From the NCBI RefSeq assembly GCF_026262505.1, contig NC_067206.1:29527896-29591895 (forward strand): a DNA stretch of 64,000 nucleotides, in the 5' to 3' direction. The stretch is from Trichomonas vaginalis G3. Taxonomy: Eukaryota > Parabasalia > Trichomonadida > Trichomonadidae. This document shows, piece after piece, positions 45,607 to 54,438 of the stretch (position 1 is its first letter; every line of letters begins with the position of its first letter). The translations under genes and the position numbers were made by a program. The notes beneath the pieces are model-generated. The model was not told where the DNA came from, made no database searches, and was given only the letters and a program-made list of their open reading frames with translations.

Positions 45607-47637
45607 TTACTTCATGCAATGTTTTATTTTTGTGCCGTCTTCAAGTATGCCCCAATATTTCCTTTTCGATATTACATGAACTTCGGAAAATACCTTATCT
45701 AGCTTAAAACAGCCCATCTTTTCACCGACCATACCCATTTCAATGAGTTTGTTGTATCTTTCTTCGTTCGTCATGAGTGCGTCAATGTTCTCATAGTAAA
45801 CCTTAACTTTCGATTTGACTTCGGAGAAGAATTTGTTGTAGTTGTCAAGGACTGCTTTTGCGAACTGAGGGTAAGACCAATGTTCGACAATAGGTTTTAA
45901 TGTGGTTACTAAGCCACTTTGACCTTGAGTGAATTCGTACTTCAAAACAAAAGGAGAAAACCTTTCAACAAAGTTGTCGACCTTCTCATAATGTTTACTC
46001 TTCATCTCTTGAGGTTTCTTAATGGAATATCCCCATGTCGAATTCATAAGCAATTTGAGTGTCATTGCAAGTTTGGGGTTTGAAGCTTTCCTAATATCAT
46101 ACAGTTGTTGTATGACTTTTCCAACTGTATAGTTCCTTCCCGGGAACTCACCATCTTCGTTTGGAATTCCAGTCGGAATATATTGGACAAACCTCATGTA
46201 CGCAGGGTTAAGGTCGACATAGTATATCTTTTCGTTTGAGTCGAACTTGTCGCAACCAATTGGTCCAGTTTGTGGAAATTCAAGTGAGTCTCTTATCTTC
46301 TGAGAAACTTCTCCTGTTATCTCATAAACATCGTCGAAGCAACCTGTTTCATATAAAACCTTCTGACCTAACTCAGATGCTCTCCAATACAATTTGACGT
46401 CAATTGGATGTCTCAATGGAAGTTTGTTTATAGCATCTTGAAGTTCTTGCAACCTCATTGGAAGTTCTTCTGGTTCAGGTTGGTATCCGAACAAACCAAC
46501 TCCTTGTGGAACTGTGTACTTCTTTTGTACTAGAACTTTGTCTGGAACAACTTTTGGTCTTGCTAACAATGAAAAGTTTGTTTCGTCTTTTGGTACAAAA
46601 GTTTCTGTCAGCTTGTCATCTGGAATTGGTTCCAACAAACCTTTCTCGAAAAGAATGTTTACAGCTCTGACAATGTTGCACTTACTTTTACCAAAGAATG
46701 GGTTTGTAAGACTTTCGTTCAACATGAAGTGGTTGTGGACAATTACAATCTTCAACCATGGTAAGTCTTTGTCAACAACATAGTCGTCATGTGAAGAACC
46801 TTTAGCTGTAGGTATGTTGACTCGGATATTGACATTTGCCAACGGTGCAATTTTTGCCAATTGACCTCTGAGAATGTACCTTGTCTTCACACATGACTCA
46901 AGATACTTCATCTTCTCATCTGTAACAAGACCAGAGTTCCTGAGACATGTAAGAATGCAAGGTTCGTTGACAATTGTTTCAATTGAATTGTAAATCCCAT
47001 ACCTTGTCAAGTCAATGTCAGACTTATTTATGAACGGGAAGTATCCAGCATGTTGTCTGACTGCTTGAGGGTTAGGTTGGTACCATTCGAACTTGACACT
47101 TGCAATTCCTTCAATTGCATTCAAAATGTCTGAGTTGGAGTCAACCATTTGTTCTCTCTTTGTAGTCTTGAAAGCGTCAAGAAGTTTTGCGGCTGTTTGT
47201 TCATTGCCATGTGCATAGTAAATGTGACCATCCAAATCTGTTATGGTCAATCTGAGATTGTGTCCTTTCTTATTTCCGTCTTGAATTGCAGCAAGTACAC
47301 CCATGAAGCCTTCTTTGTTCTTTCCTTCGTCAAAGTTTACTGTAAAGGTTCGACCGGATGTAATTTGACTTCTAACTTCACGATACTTTTCATATGCATA
47401 TCTTGTTCTTTCCATGGGAGCATGTGCGTCTTCACCTTTTCCTTTTTTCCTTCTCAAAGGATGCAATTGTTCGTCATGTTTCCAGTAGAATCTGGCAAAG
47501 CCGTCGTGTCCTTCAACTTGAGGTTCACTAACATCGAAAGGCATGTCCATAAGACGTTCTTCTTCTAACCTCTCTAGTCTGTTTGGATAATTGGCACGTG
47601 CTGTTTCCAAATCCATTTCGTAGCGAAGACCAGACAA
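45607..47637 (-). pseudogene. polB: Family B DNA polymerase (protein-primed type), shortened or broken
   Basis: Motif A is YYVDLNPAYMRF (about 472), motif B KLLMNSTWGYSIKK (about 528), motif C YYENIDALMTNEE (about 614), and the KRKYWG motif lies near 658. The palm and thumb are therefore present. At about 676 codons it is much shorter than the ~1000+ aa usual for Polinton polymerases, and a full N-terminal exonuclease is not evident. No ATG lies at its 5' edge, so the gene start is not preserved in this frame. It replicates the element. It is a fossil with at least one break. Confidence 0.8.
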
Positions 47638-47792
47638 TTTGTCATAGACTTTTATGGTCTTCCCTTCCTATATTTAAAATTCTTCGAAACTTCTCCAACC
47701 ATATCTTTGTAACTCTGCTTTTATTCTAGCAGATTTTCTATCCATTCTATATGGGGGCATTTTTATAAAAAAAAAAAATATTTTTTTTCTCT

Positions 47793-48377
47793 TTACTTTA
47801 CATAACCGCCTGCTGCCATAAGTCTTTGACGCCAACCCATACCAGCTAATGAAGGTTGACTTGGTTTAGTTTGGAAACTAAACTTTGGTTTTGGTTTATC
47901 TTCAGTTTTTGGTTTTTCTTCTTCTATCGGTTTTTCGTCACTTTTCGGTTCCTCTGACTTTACTTCACTTGCAGGAACAGTTGTGTCGTCAACATCTTCA
48001 TAAATATTATATGCCATTTGTTTTTGTTTTCCTTTCAACTTTTTGTGTTTGTTGTAAAGTTTAGAATATTTCGACTCTAAGTCAATGAGATGTTCTATAA
48101 TGAACTGTTGGTCAGTGAAGTATACTTTCCCATCTGTTGTCTCGAAAGCTCCTTCAGACTTCAATATTTTATTTGTGAGAGTCTGTTTCTTTTTTGAGAG
48201 ACTAGCCGTTCCATTTCTATGAAAAGTGACTTTATAGTTAGGGTTTGTATTTCCAGACCTGGCACTTTCTATTATTGAATTTTTCTCTTCATCTGTAAGT
48301 TCTTTGACAGGTTTTGACAATGGTTCTGAACTTTTTGTTTGTGGTGTCAAATCTACCGTTTCAACTTCTTCGGTCAT
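47793..48377 (-). CDS. 194-aa acidic protein, unknown
   Basis: ATG preceded by TTTTTTACTGAGATGAA, a leader shared with the next small gene. It has an N-terminal acidic stretch, a compact centre (NPNYKVTFHRNGTASLSKKK), a coiled coil, a Lys/Glu/Pro linker (EEKPKTEDKPKPKFSF) and a C-terminal GMGWRQRLMAAGGYVK. No family is recognised. The charged linker and short end motif suggest a structural or adaptor protein of the virion. Confidence 0.5.
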   Translation of the reverse strand: MTEEVETVDLTPQTKSSEPLSKPVKELTDEEKNSIIESARSGNTNPNYKVTFHRNGTASLSKKKQTLTNKILKSEGAFETTDGKVYFTDQQFIIEHLIDLESKYSKLYNKHKKLKGKQKQMAYNIYEDVDDTTVPASEVKSEEPKSDEKPIEEEKPKTEDKPKPKFSFQTKPSQPSLAGMGWRQRLMAAGGYVK

Positions 48378-48383
48378 TTCATC

Positions 48384-48560
48384 TCAGTAAAAAATTTTAA
48401 TTTGGTTTGTTTTCAACTGGTTGTTGTTGTGGAGGTGGATGATTCCTTTAATAATATCATTCAGTTTCACATGCTGAGCCTGACTATATGGTATCGGTTT
48501 AAATGCTGGAAGCCGACAAATCCATCTTGAACTCATTTGTCTCAATGCTGCATTGTTCAT
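48384..48560 (-). CDS. Small 58-aa protein, tentative
   Basis: ATG at 48558-48560 after TTTTTATTGAGATGAA, nearly the same leader as the gene at 48377. It encodes MNNAALRQMSSRWICRLPAF and ends NQIKIFY. The leader match is the main support. The last third could be read-through of non-coding DNA. Confidence 0.35.
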   Translation of the reverse strand: MNNAALRQMSSRWICRLPAFKPIPYSQAQHVKLNDIIKGIIHLHNNNQLKTNQIKIFY

Positions 48561-48663
48561 TTCATCTCAATAAAAACCTTACATTTCCCAAGTTTGAGGT
48601 GGTTGCGGTTGGTTATTGCTTACCCATTGTTGTGCATGGTTATATCCTCTGTTAAAGAATCTT

Positions 48664-48978
48664 TCACCTTGGTCCATATAGTGTCCTGCTTTTATAGTAG
48701 TTATTTGCTTTGTTATAATAGTTTCCTGCTTGTCTTCCTACATTGTCCATCCATCCTTGAACTTTTCCTCTTGTTTCAGGATTTGGAATAAGATTTGTTG
48801 CATCTCGTGCTACATCCCAACCTTTCTGTACAGTTTGTATAATAGGTTGTGCTTTCTCTTTAAGTATACCTAATGTACTCAAAATCTTCCTTCCAACTCC
48901 AAATACACCTCTGGCTATTGTTCCCACTGCGGGTAAAAATCTAGATGCGACTCCTGCTAATGCGCCAAATAAACCCAT
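48664..48978 (-). CDS. Small glycine-rich amphipathic protein, adenovirus pVI-like
   Basis: 104 aa with ATG at 48976-48978. The N-terminus MGLFGALAGVASRFLPAVGT is hydrophobic, Gly/Ala-rich and amphipathic, like membrane-active minor capsid proteins (adenovirus pVI). Basic helices and a Tyr/Asn-rich end (YYNKANNYYKSRTLYGPR) follow. A minor capsid role is inferred from composition. It is divergent from the integrase with 17 bases between start codons. Confidence 0.5.
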   Translation of the reverse strand: MGLFGALAGVASRFLPAVGTIARGVFGVGRKILSTLGILKEKAQPIIQTVQKGWDVARDATNLIPNPETRGKVQGWMDNVGRQAGNYYNKANNYYKSRTLYGPR

Positions 48979-48995
48979 TTCTTATGGGTTAAAAA
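48979..48995. promoter_or_regulatory. 17-bp divergent start region (pVI-like/integrase)
   Basis: TTCTTATGGGTTAAAAA is all that separates two divergent ATG codons. Similar 18-bp spacers lie at 37243-37260 and 51689-51706. Any promoter must overlap the coding ends or be extremely compact. Confidence 0.5.
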
Positions 48996-49955
48996 ATGAC
49001 GAATCCAAACAAGGACCCCTATGTTTCTAAGGCAACAAAGAAAGCACTCATGATAAAAATCTTTAGTTCAACACCAAATGCTTGGTTTATGGATATCTTG
49101 GAAAACATTCCGAGGTATAGAGAAGATGGACCACCATACTGGTTAATATTTGTTGATCAAAACACAAGATACTGTGAAGCCATACCATTATGGTCCAAAA
49201 ATATTTTAGATGTGAAAACTGCTTTGACAATATTCGTTGACAAATACCATCCAACAAAACTGACATCTGACTGTGAAAGTTCTTTCAAATCAGATGATGT
49301 AAAAAACTATCTGCGTTCAAAAAATGTAAACCAATATTTCATTGTCGACCAAAACCATTCTGCTCTTGGTGTCATTGACGGATGTATAAAAATGTTAAGA
49401 GACTTAAACCAACCACAAGGTGGTGAAGCAAATGAAATGTCATATGACGACAAGTATAGACACTTCTCCATGGCAAAGATGAGACAAGTTTTAAATATTT
49501 ACAATAACCGTAAACAAAAAGGTTTGGGAAACCACTCCCCCGAAGAAATGAAAAACAACCCTGACTTAGAGAAAGACTATATATTTAATAATTTAGTCAA
49601 AAGAGACAAACAAGAAAGAATGCCGGGCTTCAAACTTCAGAAAGGTGACAAAGTAAAAATAGAAATACCTAAACGCGACCCATATGAAAATACTATTGAC
49701 TATGACAACAATGGGAACCCGACAGGTACTCACATTCGTGTTCGTAAAAATAGAAGAAAGTATACAAGAGAATATTATGAAGTTTTAGGCAAACATGGCA
49801 AAATGTACACACTGCAAGCAGAAGATAAAACTACTATTGTCAGACCTCGTTTCAAACTTGTCAAAGTTCAAGGTGGTATACTTTCAAAGACAGTTCCTAA
49901 CAAATATAAGACAACTCCAGACGAATATGCTAAAGAAGTTGAAAATGACGACTAA
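48996..49955 (+). CDS. Maverick DDE integrase (retroviral-type, rve)
   Basis: 319 aa. The catalytic core begins with D33 in WFMDILENI. The second aspartate is D92 in KLTSDCESSF. A third acidic position is in HSALGVIDGCIKMLRD (about 128). The spacing fits an rve core. The C-terminal ~100 residues hold KGDKVKIEIPKR and REYYEVLGKHGKMYTL, an SH3/chromo-like end usual in Maverick integrases. It joins element ends to host DNA. The stop overlaps the convergent fibre gene by 4 bases. The frame looks whole. Confidence 0.85.
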   Translation: MTNPNKDPYVSKATKKALMIKIFSSTPNAWFMDILENIPRYREDGPPYWLIFVDQNTRYCEAIPLWSKNILDVKTALTIFVDKYHPTKLTSDCESSFKSDDVKNYLRSKNVNQYFIVDQNHSALGVIDGCIKMLRDLNQPQGGEANEMSYDDKYRHFSMAKMRQVLNIYNNRKQKGLGNHSPEEMKNNPDLEKDYIFNNLVKRDKQERMPGFKLQKGDKVKIEIPKRDPYENTIDYDNNGNPTGTHIRVRKNRRKYTREYYEVLGKHGKMYTLQAEDKTTIVRPRFKLVKVQGGILSKTVPNKYKTTPDEYAKEVENDD

Positions 49956-51688
49956 GCAATTCTATACCATGCGTAAACTGTCATGTAAGGTGGCATGTAG
50001 TCTTTACTTTGTCCCGTTGTTTGCGTATATCCTGAAACGAAATGTGTATGGTTTCCTTCTCCCTGAGTGTCATCCCAGTAACAATTTATAGCAAACTTAA
50101 CGTCCTCTTTAACATCATATCCTTGACCTTTTGTCATTCCTGACCAATCCCAATATCTATGCTTATGCCAACCTGCTTGAGATGTAGTTAATCTTATGTA
50201 ATGACTGTATGCAGGTAAATTTTCACCTGAAATCGTTTTACTTCCACCTGTTTCCTTTGAAGAGTTTGCACAATACAAAAACCTGTCGACTATTTGTTCC
50301 CATGCACCAACACCAAACATTACTTGAGGACCTCTTGCATCCATAGATGTATAAATAGAACCTACTGGGTTCATTAAATCAAACATATGAGATATTATAG
50401 GATTGTCTCTTTTGAACTTAAAATATAGTGCAACTATTTCAGGTTTCTTCTGGTTTGTGTCAGAATATTTTTTATAATATAATCTTATGTTTTCAGGGTA
50501 GGTACAGTCTTGACTATAATATTTATTTCTGTCATCTGTATAATAATATACTATTCTCGTTTTTCCTATTGCATTATATCTTTTATATCTATAATAATCT
50601 AAATATAATGTTAATTTTTTTGGGTCTACATGTGGTGTTCTGTCGTCATCTCCATAGTCATAATAATGTGGTGCTGGAGCTGGGTCAGGCAATGTCATAT
50701 CTGCCATTTCATAAACTCTTAAATATTTCTTTTGTTCGTCTCCATATAAGTTTAAGTAGCAGTTGTTGTCTAATGGAACTTTAACTTGTGTACCATCATT
50801 CTTTTTATAGCTTACATACATTTCATTGTTATTTTTCGGAATGAGTTTATGCCGTGTACCATTTTTTAAGGACTGTACCAACTGCCATCTAAAATAGTTA
50901 TTTTCTTCATTGACAGAAAAGTCACCAACAATAGTTTCAATATTTTTTGTTCCTATCAAACTTTGGTATATTTCATTGACATATGTTTTATCTGCTTTAT
51001 TTTCAAGGCTAACGTTTAAGTCTGTTATTTCAGAAGATGTATGTGTATGTCCAATGTCACTTTTCCTGTTTAAGGTTTCTTGTAAGTTTGTAATATTTGC
51101 AATGGTATGTGTATGAGTCTTATTTGCTTTTGTCTCTAATGTTTCTTGTAAGTTTGTGATATCAGATATAGAATGTGTATGAGTCTTATCTGCTTTTGTC
51201 TCTAATGTTTCCTTAAGACTTGGTATTTGGTTAATATAATGTATATGAGTCTTTTTAGAATATTCGTTTTCAGCTCTTGTCACTTCACTTGACATTTTAT
51301 TGTCAACATATGTTTTGTCTGCTAGTTCAGGATGAGTATGTTCTTTTGTTGCATAAGCATTGTTAGCTCTTTCTTCTTCTTTTGCTATTGCATCGTCTAC
51401 ATATTCTTTGTCAGCTTTGTTGTCAACATCTGCTTTCAAAAGAAGTTCATTTATAGGTTTCTCGTTTAAAGTTCCTTTTGTTGGATTTATACAGACAGTA
51501 TGGTTCTTATTGTCTTGAAATAGAAACTCATCTGTTATAGGGTTTAATGTCAGTTTTAAGTTTCCTTCTTTCAATGACTCAGATATCTTAGAATAGTTTG
51601 AAAAGTTTGTTGTGTTCTTATTTAGAGCTTGCATAATGAGTTGTCGGTTGTGTTGTATTTCTCTCATAGACGCTGTTTCATTTGACAT
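49952..51688 (-). CDS. Tail-fibre-like receptor-binding protein of phage type
   Basis: 578 aa with ATG at 51686-51688. An N-terminal helical anchor is followed (about 95-250) by repeats of the type KADKTHTHSISDITNLQETL with recurring HTH, the trimeric fibre-shaft pattern of phage tail fibres. A beta-rich middle follows. The C-terminal ~155 residues run from MNPVGSIYTS through WEQIVDRFLYCANS, GGSKT, LPAYSH, HTH to MPPYMTVYAWYRIA, a layout well known at the ends of phage fibres. The expected role is attachment to host surface sugars. Such a protein is unusual in a Maverick. The frame looks whole. Confidence 0.8.
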   Translation of the reverse strand: MSNETASMREIQHNRQLIMQALNKNTTNFSNYSKISESLKEGNLKLTLNPITDEFLFQDNKNHTVCINPTKGTLNEKPINELLLKADVDNKADKEYVDDAIAKEEERANNAYATKEHTHPELADKTYVDNKMSSEVTRAENEYSKKTHIHYINQIPSLKETLETKADKTHTHSISDITNLQETLETKANKTHTHTIANITNLQETLNRKSDIGHTHTSSEITDLNVSLENKADKTYVNEIYQSLIGTKNIETIVGDFSVNEENNYFRWQLVQSLKNGTRHKLIPKNNNEMYVSYKKNDGTQVKVPLDNNCYLNLYGDEQKKYLRVYEMADMTLPDPAPAPHYYDYGDDDRTPHVDPKKLTLYLDYYRYKRYNAIGKTRIVYYYTDDRNKYYSQDCTYPENIRLYYKKYSDTNQKKPEIVALYFKFKRDNPIISHMFDLMNPVGSIYTSMDARGPQVMFGVGAWEQIVDRFLYCANSSKETGGSKTISGENLPAYSHYIRLTTSQAGWHKHRYWDWSGMTKGQGYDVKEDVKFAINCYWDDTQGEGNHTHFVSGYTQTTGQSKDYMPPYMTVYAWYRIA

Positions 51689-51706
51689 TTTTATTATAGA
51701 TAAAAT

Positions 51707-52552
51707 ATGCTTCCAATAGAAAAAGAAAATTCTAGAGTTGCTACAACTAAACCATTAGATGAACTTTTTACTAATGTCGGTCAAAAGGTTGACATAGATA
51801 CTATAAAGCATGAAGGCTATCGTTTTGACTACCCATTAAGATGGTTAAGAGACCCATCCGTCACAAAAGCTATTGGCTTTCGTAGAATGAAGTTTGTCTC
51901 ACAAGTTCAAACAGGTTTTCCATTTATTGTAAGGTTTCATATAGATTATACATCTGAAGGGCAACGAAAAATGTGGGAAGAAATTGAGCTAATACAAGTT
52001 GACCTCTCATCTTCTCTACAGACTGCTTAAAAAATATAGAAGATAAAATAAATTCATGTTATGCAAAATATGCTGATGAATATGCGAATACCGATAGCAC
52101 ACTTTATGTGAGAATTGTATATGACAAACAAAATTCACAAGTGTCATTTCAAATCTCCGAAGACAATCCAAATAAAGACGAACAAATATATACAGAATTC
52201 ACTGCAATCATGGTATTATTTGCAAAGAATGTTAAATCAGAAAGTTGAACCTCCTTTAGCAAATATCTACAATCGATATGCAAGAGATGAACCATATTTA
52301 TTTAAAGATGTTTTCGACCAAGATGCTGTGATAGTTCATGCTTCATTTTCTGGCGCCCAAAACTCTTTCTTATGCTTGGCAAATGACTTTTACGAAAAAC
52401 CTACAAAGTTATACGAACCACCAAGTGGAAGTATTTCAGACTTTCAAGTATGGTTTACTACAGATGGAAGAAAAAGAATAATTCCATTATACCATGCGTT
52501 TTACTTAGAACTTAGTTTCATATACAACTACTATCGAACGGTAAAAATATAA
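51707..52552 (+). pseudogene. Paralogue 2 of a conserved Maverick protein, broken
   Basis: It starts MLPIEKENSRVATTKPLDEL 18 bases from the divergent fibre gene. It matches paralogue 1 (44107-44968) at both ends, including SISDFQVWFTTDGRKRIIPL and YLELSFIYNYYR. Its position next to the fibre gene suggests a fibre- or vertex-associated role. Broken, with about one break. Confidence 0.55.
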
Positions 52553-52556
52553 TTTT

Positions 52557-52799
52557 TTAATACGGTTGAGGTGTTGGATTTGGTTGCCAACTAGACTGTG
52601 GTGCAGGTTCAGGCTGTTGTATAACAGGAGCTTGCTCTTCTGGTTCAGGGTCTTTAGGTATAATACCAACGAACTGACCTACTCTTTTACCAATATTTTT
52701 GACACCGTTCCATACTCCTCTTCCGACAGATTTTATTCCATTCCATATACCTCTTCCAACTCTTCTGAAGAAGTTTCCAATACTACTGAAGAAACCCAT
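52557..52799 (-). CDS. 80-aa cationic amphipathic protein with internal repeat
   Basis: An N-terminal MGFFSSIGNFFRR is followed by three ~11-residue repeats of VGRGxWNGxKxxG. A Pro/Gln tail follows (PEPEEQAPVIQQPEPAPQ). Basic, glycine- and tryptophan-rich repeats suggest membrane- or DNA-binding minor capsid proteins (adenovirus mu/pVI class). That is an analogy only. It ends 5 bases from the stop of the convergent paralogue 2. Confidence 0.5.
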   Translation of the reverse strand: MGFFSSIGNFFRRVGRGIWNGIKSVGRGVWNGVKNIGKRVGQFVGIIPKDPEPEEQAPVIQQPEPAPQSSWQPNPTPQPY

Positions 52800-52816
52800 T
52801 TACTACGTGTAAAAAT

Positions 52817-53092
52817 CTAATGTCCGCCTAGTCTCTTACGTTTCCTGTTGAGTTCCATAGCATTCTTTAACTGGAGCTCATACATTCTGTTTCTCCTCTG
52901 GTAGAAAACATATTCTGGGTCAACTCCTGTGTTCGCGTCATCTGCATAAAGTTGTTTATATCCCACTTCAGGGTTTGTATAAAACTCTTTCCATCTCATA
53001 TTTGCATACCATGGTGGCAAACCTAACGCAGCGTCATTTGACATGGCAGTTTGCATTTGTACATCTGTTGGCACTTGACCATAGTTTGCCAT
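52817..53092 (-). CDS. 91-aa protein, unknown
   Basis: MANYGQVPTDVQMQTAMSND at the start, a Trp/Tyr-rich middle (LPPWYANMRWKEFYTNPEV) and a basic end (ELNRKRKRLGGH). It is in tandem with the 80-aa gene. It could be a small virion protein. No family is recognised. Confidence 0.5.
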   Translation of the reverse strand: MANYGQVPTDVQMQTAMSNDAALGLPPWYANMRWKEFYTNPEVGYKQLYADDANTGVDPEYVFYQRRNRMYELQLKNAMELNRKRKRLGGH

Positions 53093-53140
53093 TGCAGTTT
53101 GTATTGTTGTAAACGAAAACGATAAAAACTGTTTGACAGA

Positions 53141-54185
53141 AAAGTGACACTTTACATGGCAAAAAATAGAGCCTTACTTTTGAGATACTTGAGATTGAAA
53201 CTGAATCTTATGAGGCGGTGATCTTGAATCACTACCTCATAAGGTTCAGTTTCATATAAAATTTGTTGCAATTTGTTATTCTTTTGCAATTATTTCTTAT
53301 AAGATTTTACATCTTTTAGCGGGGAATGTTTGTTATCATGTATATATTATAAATATCTACACGATAACGAACATTCATCGCTAAATTGCTGAGAAACTTT
53401 GAGGAAATGTCGAACAATTTCCTCAAAGTTTCTCAGATTTATATAGATCACTAGAGTCCCCTAGGCACTGATTCTGGTTCAGTACCTAGGAGGCTCTAGT
53501 TCTCTAACGAACTGATAAAATGTTTTTAAATTTTTGGATATTGCTACCTGTGAAGCACTGACTTCAAGTCAGTACCTCACAGGTAGCAATTACATTGAAA
53601 GATGGGAGAAACTTTGTCCGAATGTTAAACTATTCGGACAAACTTTCTCCCATTTGTAGTGGAGATGGAAGGCTTTGAGGTATATTATATTAATGTATAC
53701 CCCAAAGCCTTCCATCTCCACTTGAAAGTTCCAAAACTTTGGGTTAATAGTTTGCAATTAACCCAAAGTTTTGGAACTTTCTAGAAGGAATTGCAGGGTA
53801 GAGGTACATATTCATACTATGTACCTCTTACCCTCCAATTCCTTCCTTAACATAAACAAATTTGGAGTTAATTGTTTGCAATTAACTCCGGGTTTGTTGA
53901 CCTCCAAATGAAAATGAAAGGGTAAGAGGTATATAGTGACCCTATATGCCTCTTACCCTTTCATTCTCATTAATTATGGGAGAAGCTTTGGCCGAATGTT
54001 AAATTATTCGACCAAAGTTTCTCCCATTTTTTGAAGGGATTGGAGGCTATGAGATACTGATGCAATGTCAGTACCTCATGGCCTCCAATTCCATCCTGAA
54101 ACTGATCAAAGTGGACCTTACATGCATTTGAAATTTGCCATGTAAAGTCCACTTTTTGAGAGAGAGGATTTGACTGCGTCAAATC
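53141..54185. repeat. Array of ~15 consecutive long hairpins
   Basis: Almost every base belongs to a near-perfect inverted repeat with stems of 16-28 bp and loops of about 4-10. Hairpins: 53196-53254, 53315-53385, 53389-53436, 53451-53499, 53540-53590, 53602-53653, 53658-53722, 53724-53781, 53784-53845, 53855-53898, 53907-53971, 53976-54027, 54036-54092, 54108-54155, and a short one at 54167-54185. Loop-near cores fall into classes: ACTGA...TCAGTACCT (fourth, fifth, thirteenth), CCGAATGTTAAA (sixth, twelfth), GAGGTAyAT (seventh, ninth, eleventh) and GTTAATnGTTTGCAATTAA (eighth, tenth). A word TTTACATGGCAAA marks both edges. No protein is encoded. The array is duplicated at 25543-26363. Confidence 0.9.
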
Positions 54186-54196
54186 ATCTTTTTCGT

Positions 54197-54283
54197 TTAC
54201 GAGAGTATTCTAACTTCATTTGGAATATTCTCTGGGTTTGGTTGTCCAGGTTGCTGTGCATTCGCTAAGTTCTGTGCGTCCAT
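54197..54283 (-). CDS. Possible 28-aa protein (Y copy)
   Basis: Same as 25446-25532. ATG at 54281-54283 directly after an AT-rich leader. Kept without change of frame between the two copies. Confidence 0.35.
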   Translation of the reverse strand: MDAQNLANAQQPGQPNPENIPNEVRILS

Positions 54284-54306
54284 TTAATATTAGATAAAAA
54301 TATCTC

Positions 54307-54438
54307 TTACGAGTACATATGCTGAACATTTGCAGGCATTGGTTCATCTTCATATTCTCTGTACTTTTCTGCCACGTCAAATAAATAAATGACACAATGG
54401 AAAAAACCTAAAACAAGTAGTCCTATTTCAAACCACAT
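54307..54438 (-). CDS. Small single-pass membrane protein, 43 aa (Y copy)
   Basis: Same as 25291-25422. One hydrophobic helix (EIGLLVLGFFHCVIYLF) and an acidic tail. It overlaps the methyltransferase end by 16 bases. Confidence 0.55.
   Translation of the reverse strand: MWFEIGLLVLGFFHCVIYLFDVAEKYREYEDEPMPANVQHMYS

Noticed and set aside
49952-51688. Bacteriophage contamination as the source of the fibre gene
   Set aside because: It is embedded between Maverick genes with a 4-base overlap with the integrase and an 18-base divergent spacer, and its A/T-rich codon use matches the neighbours.
53141-54185. Hairpin array read as tRNA-like or rRNA genes
   Set aside because: No cloverleaf, anticodon arm or rRNA core is seen. 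The stems are simple and much longer.
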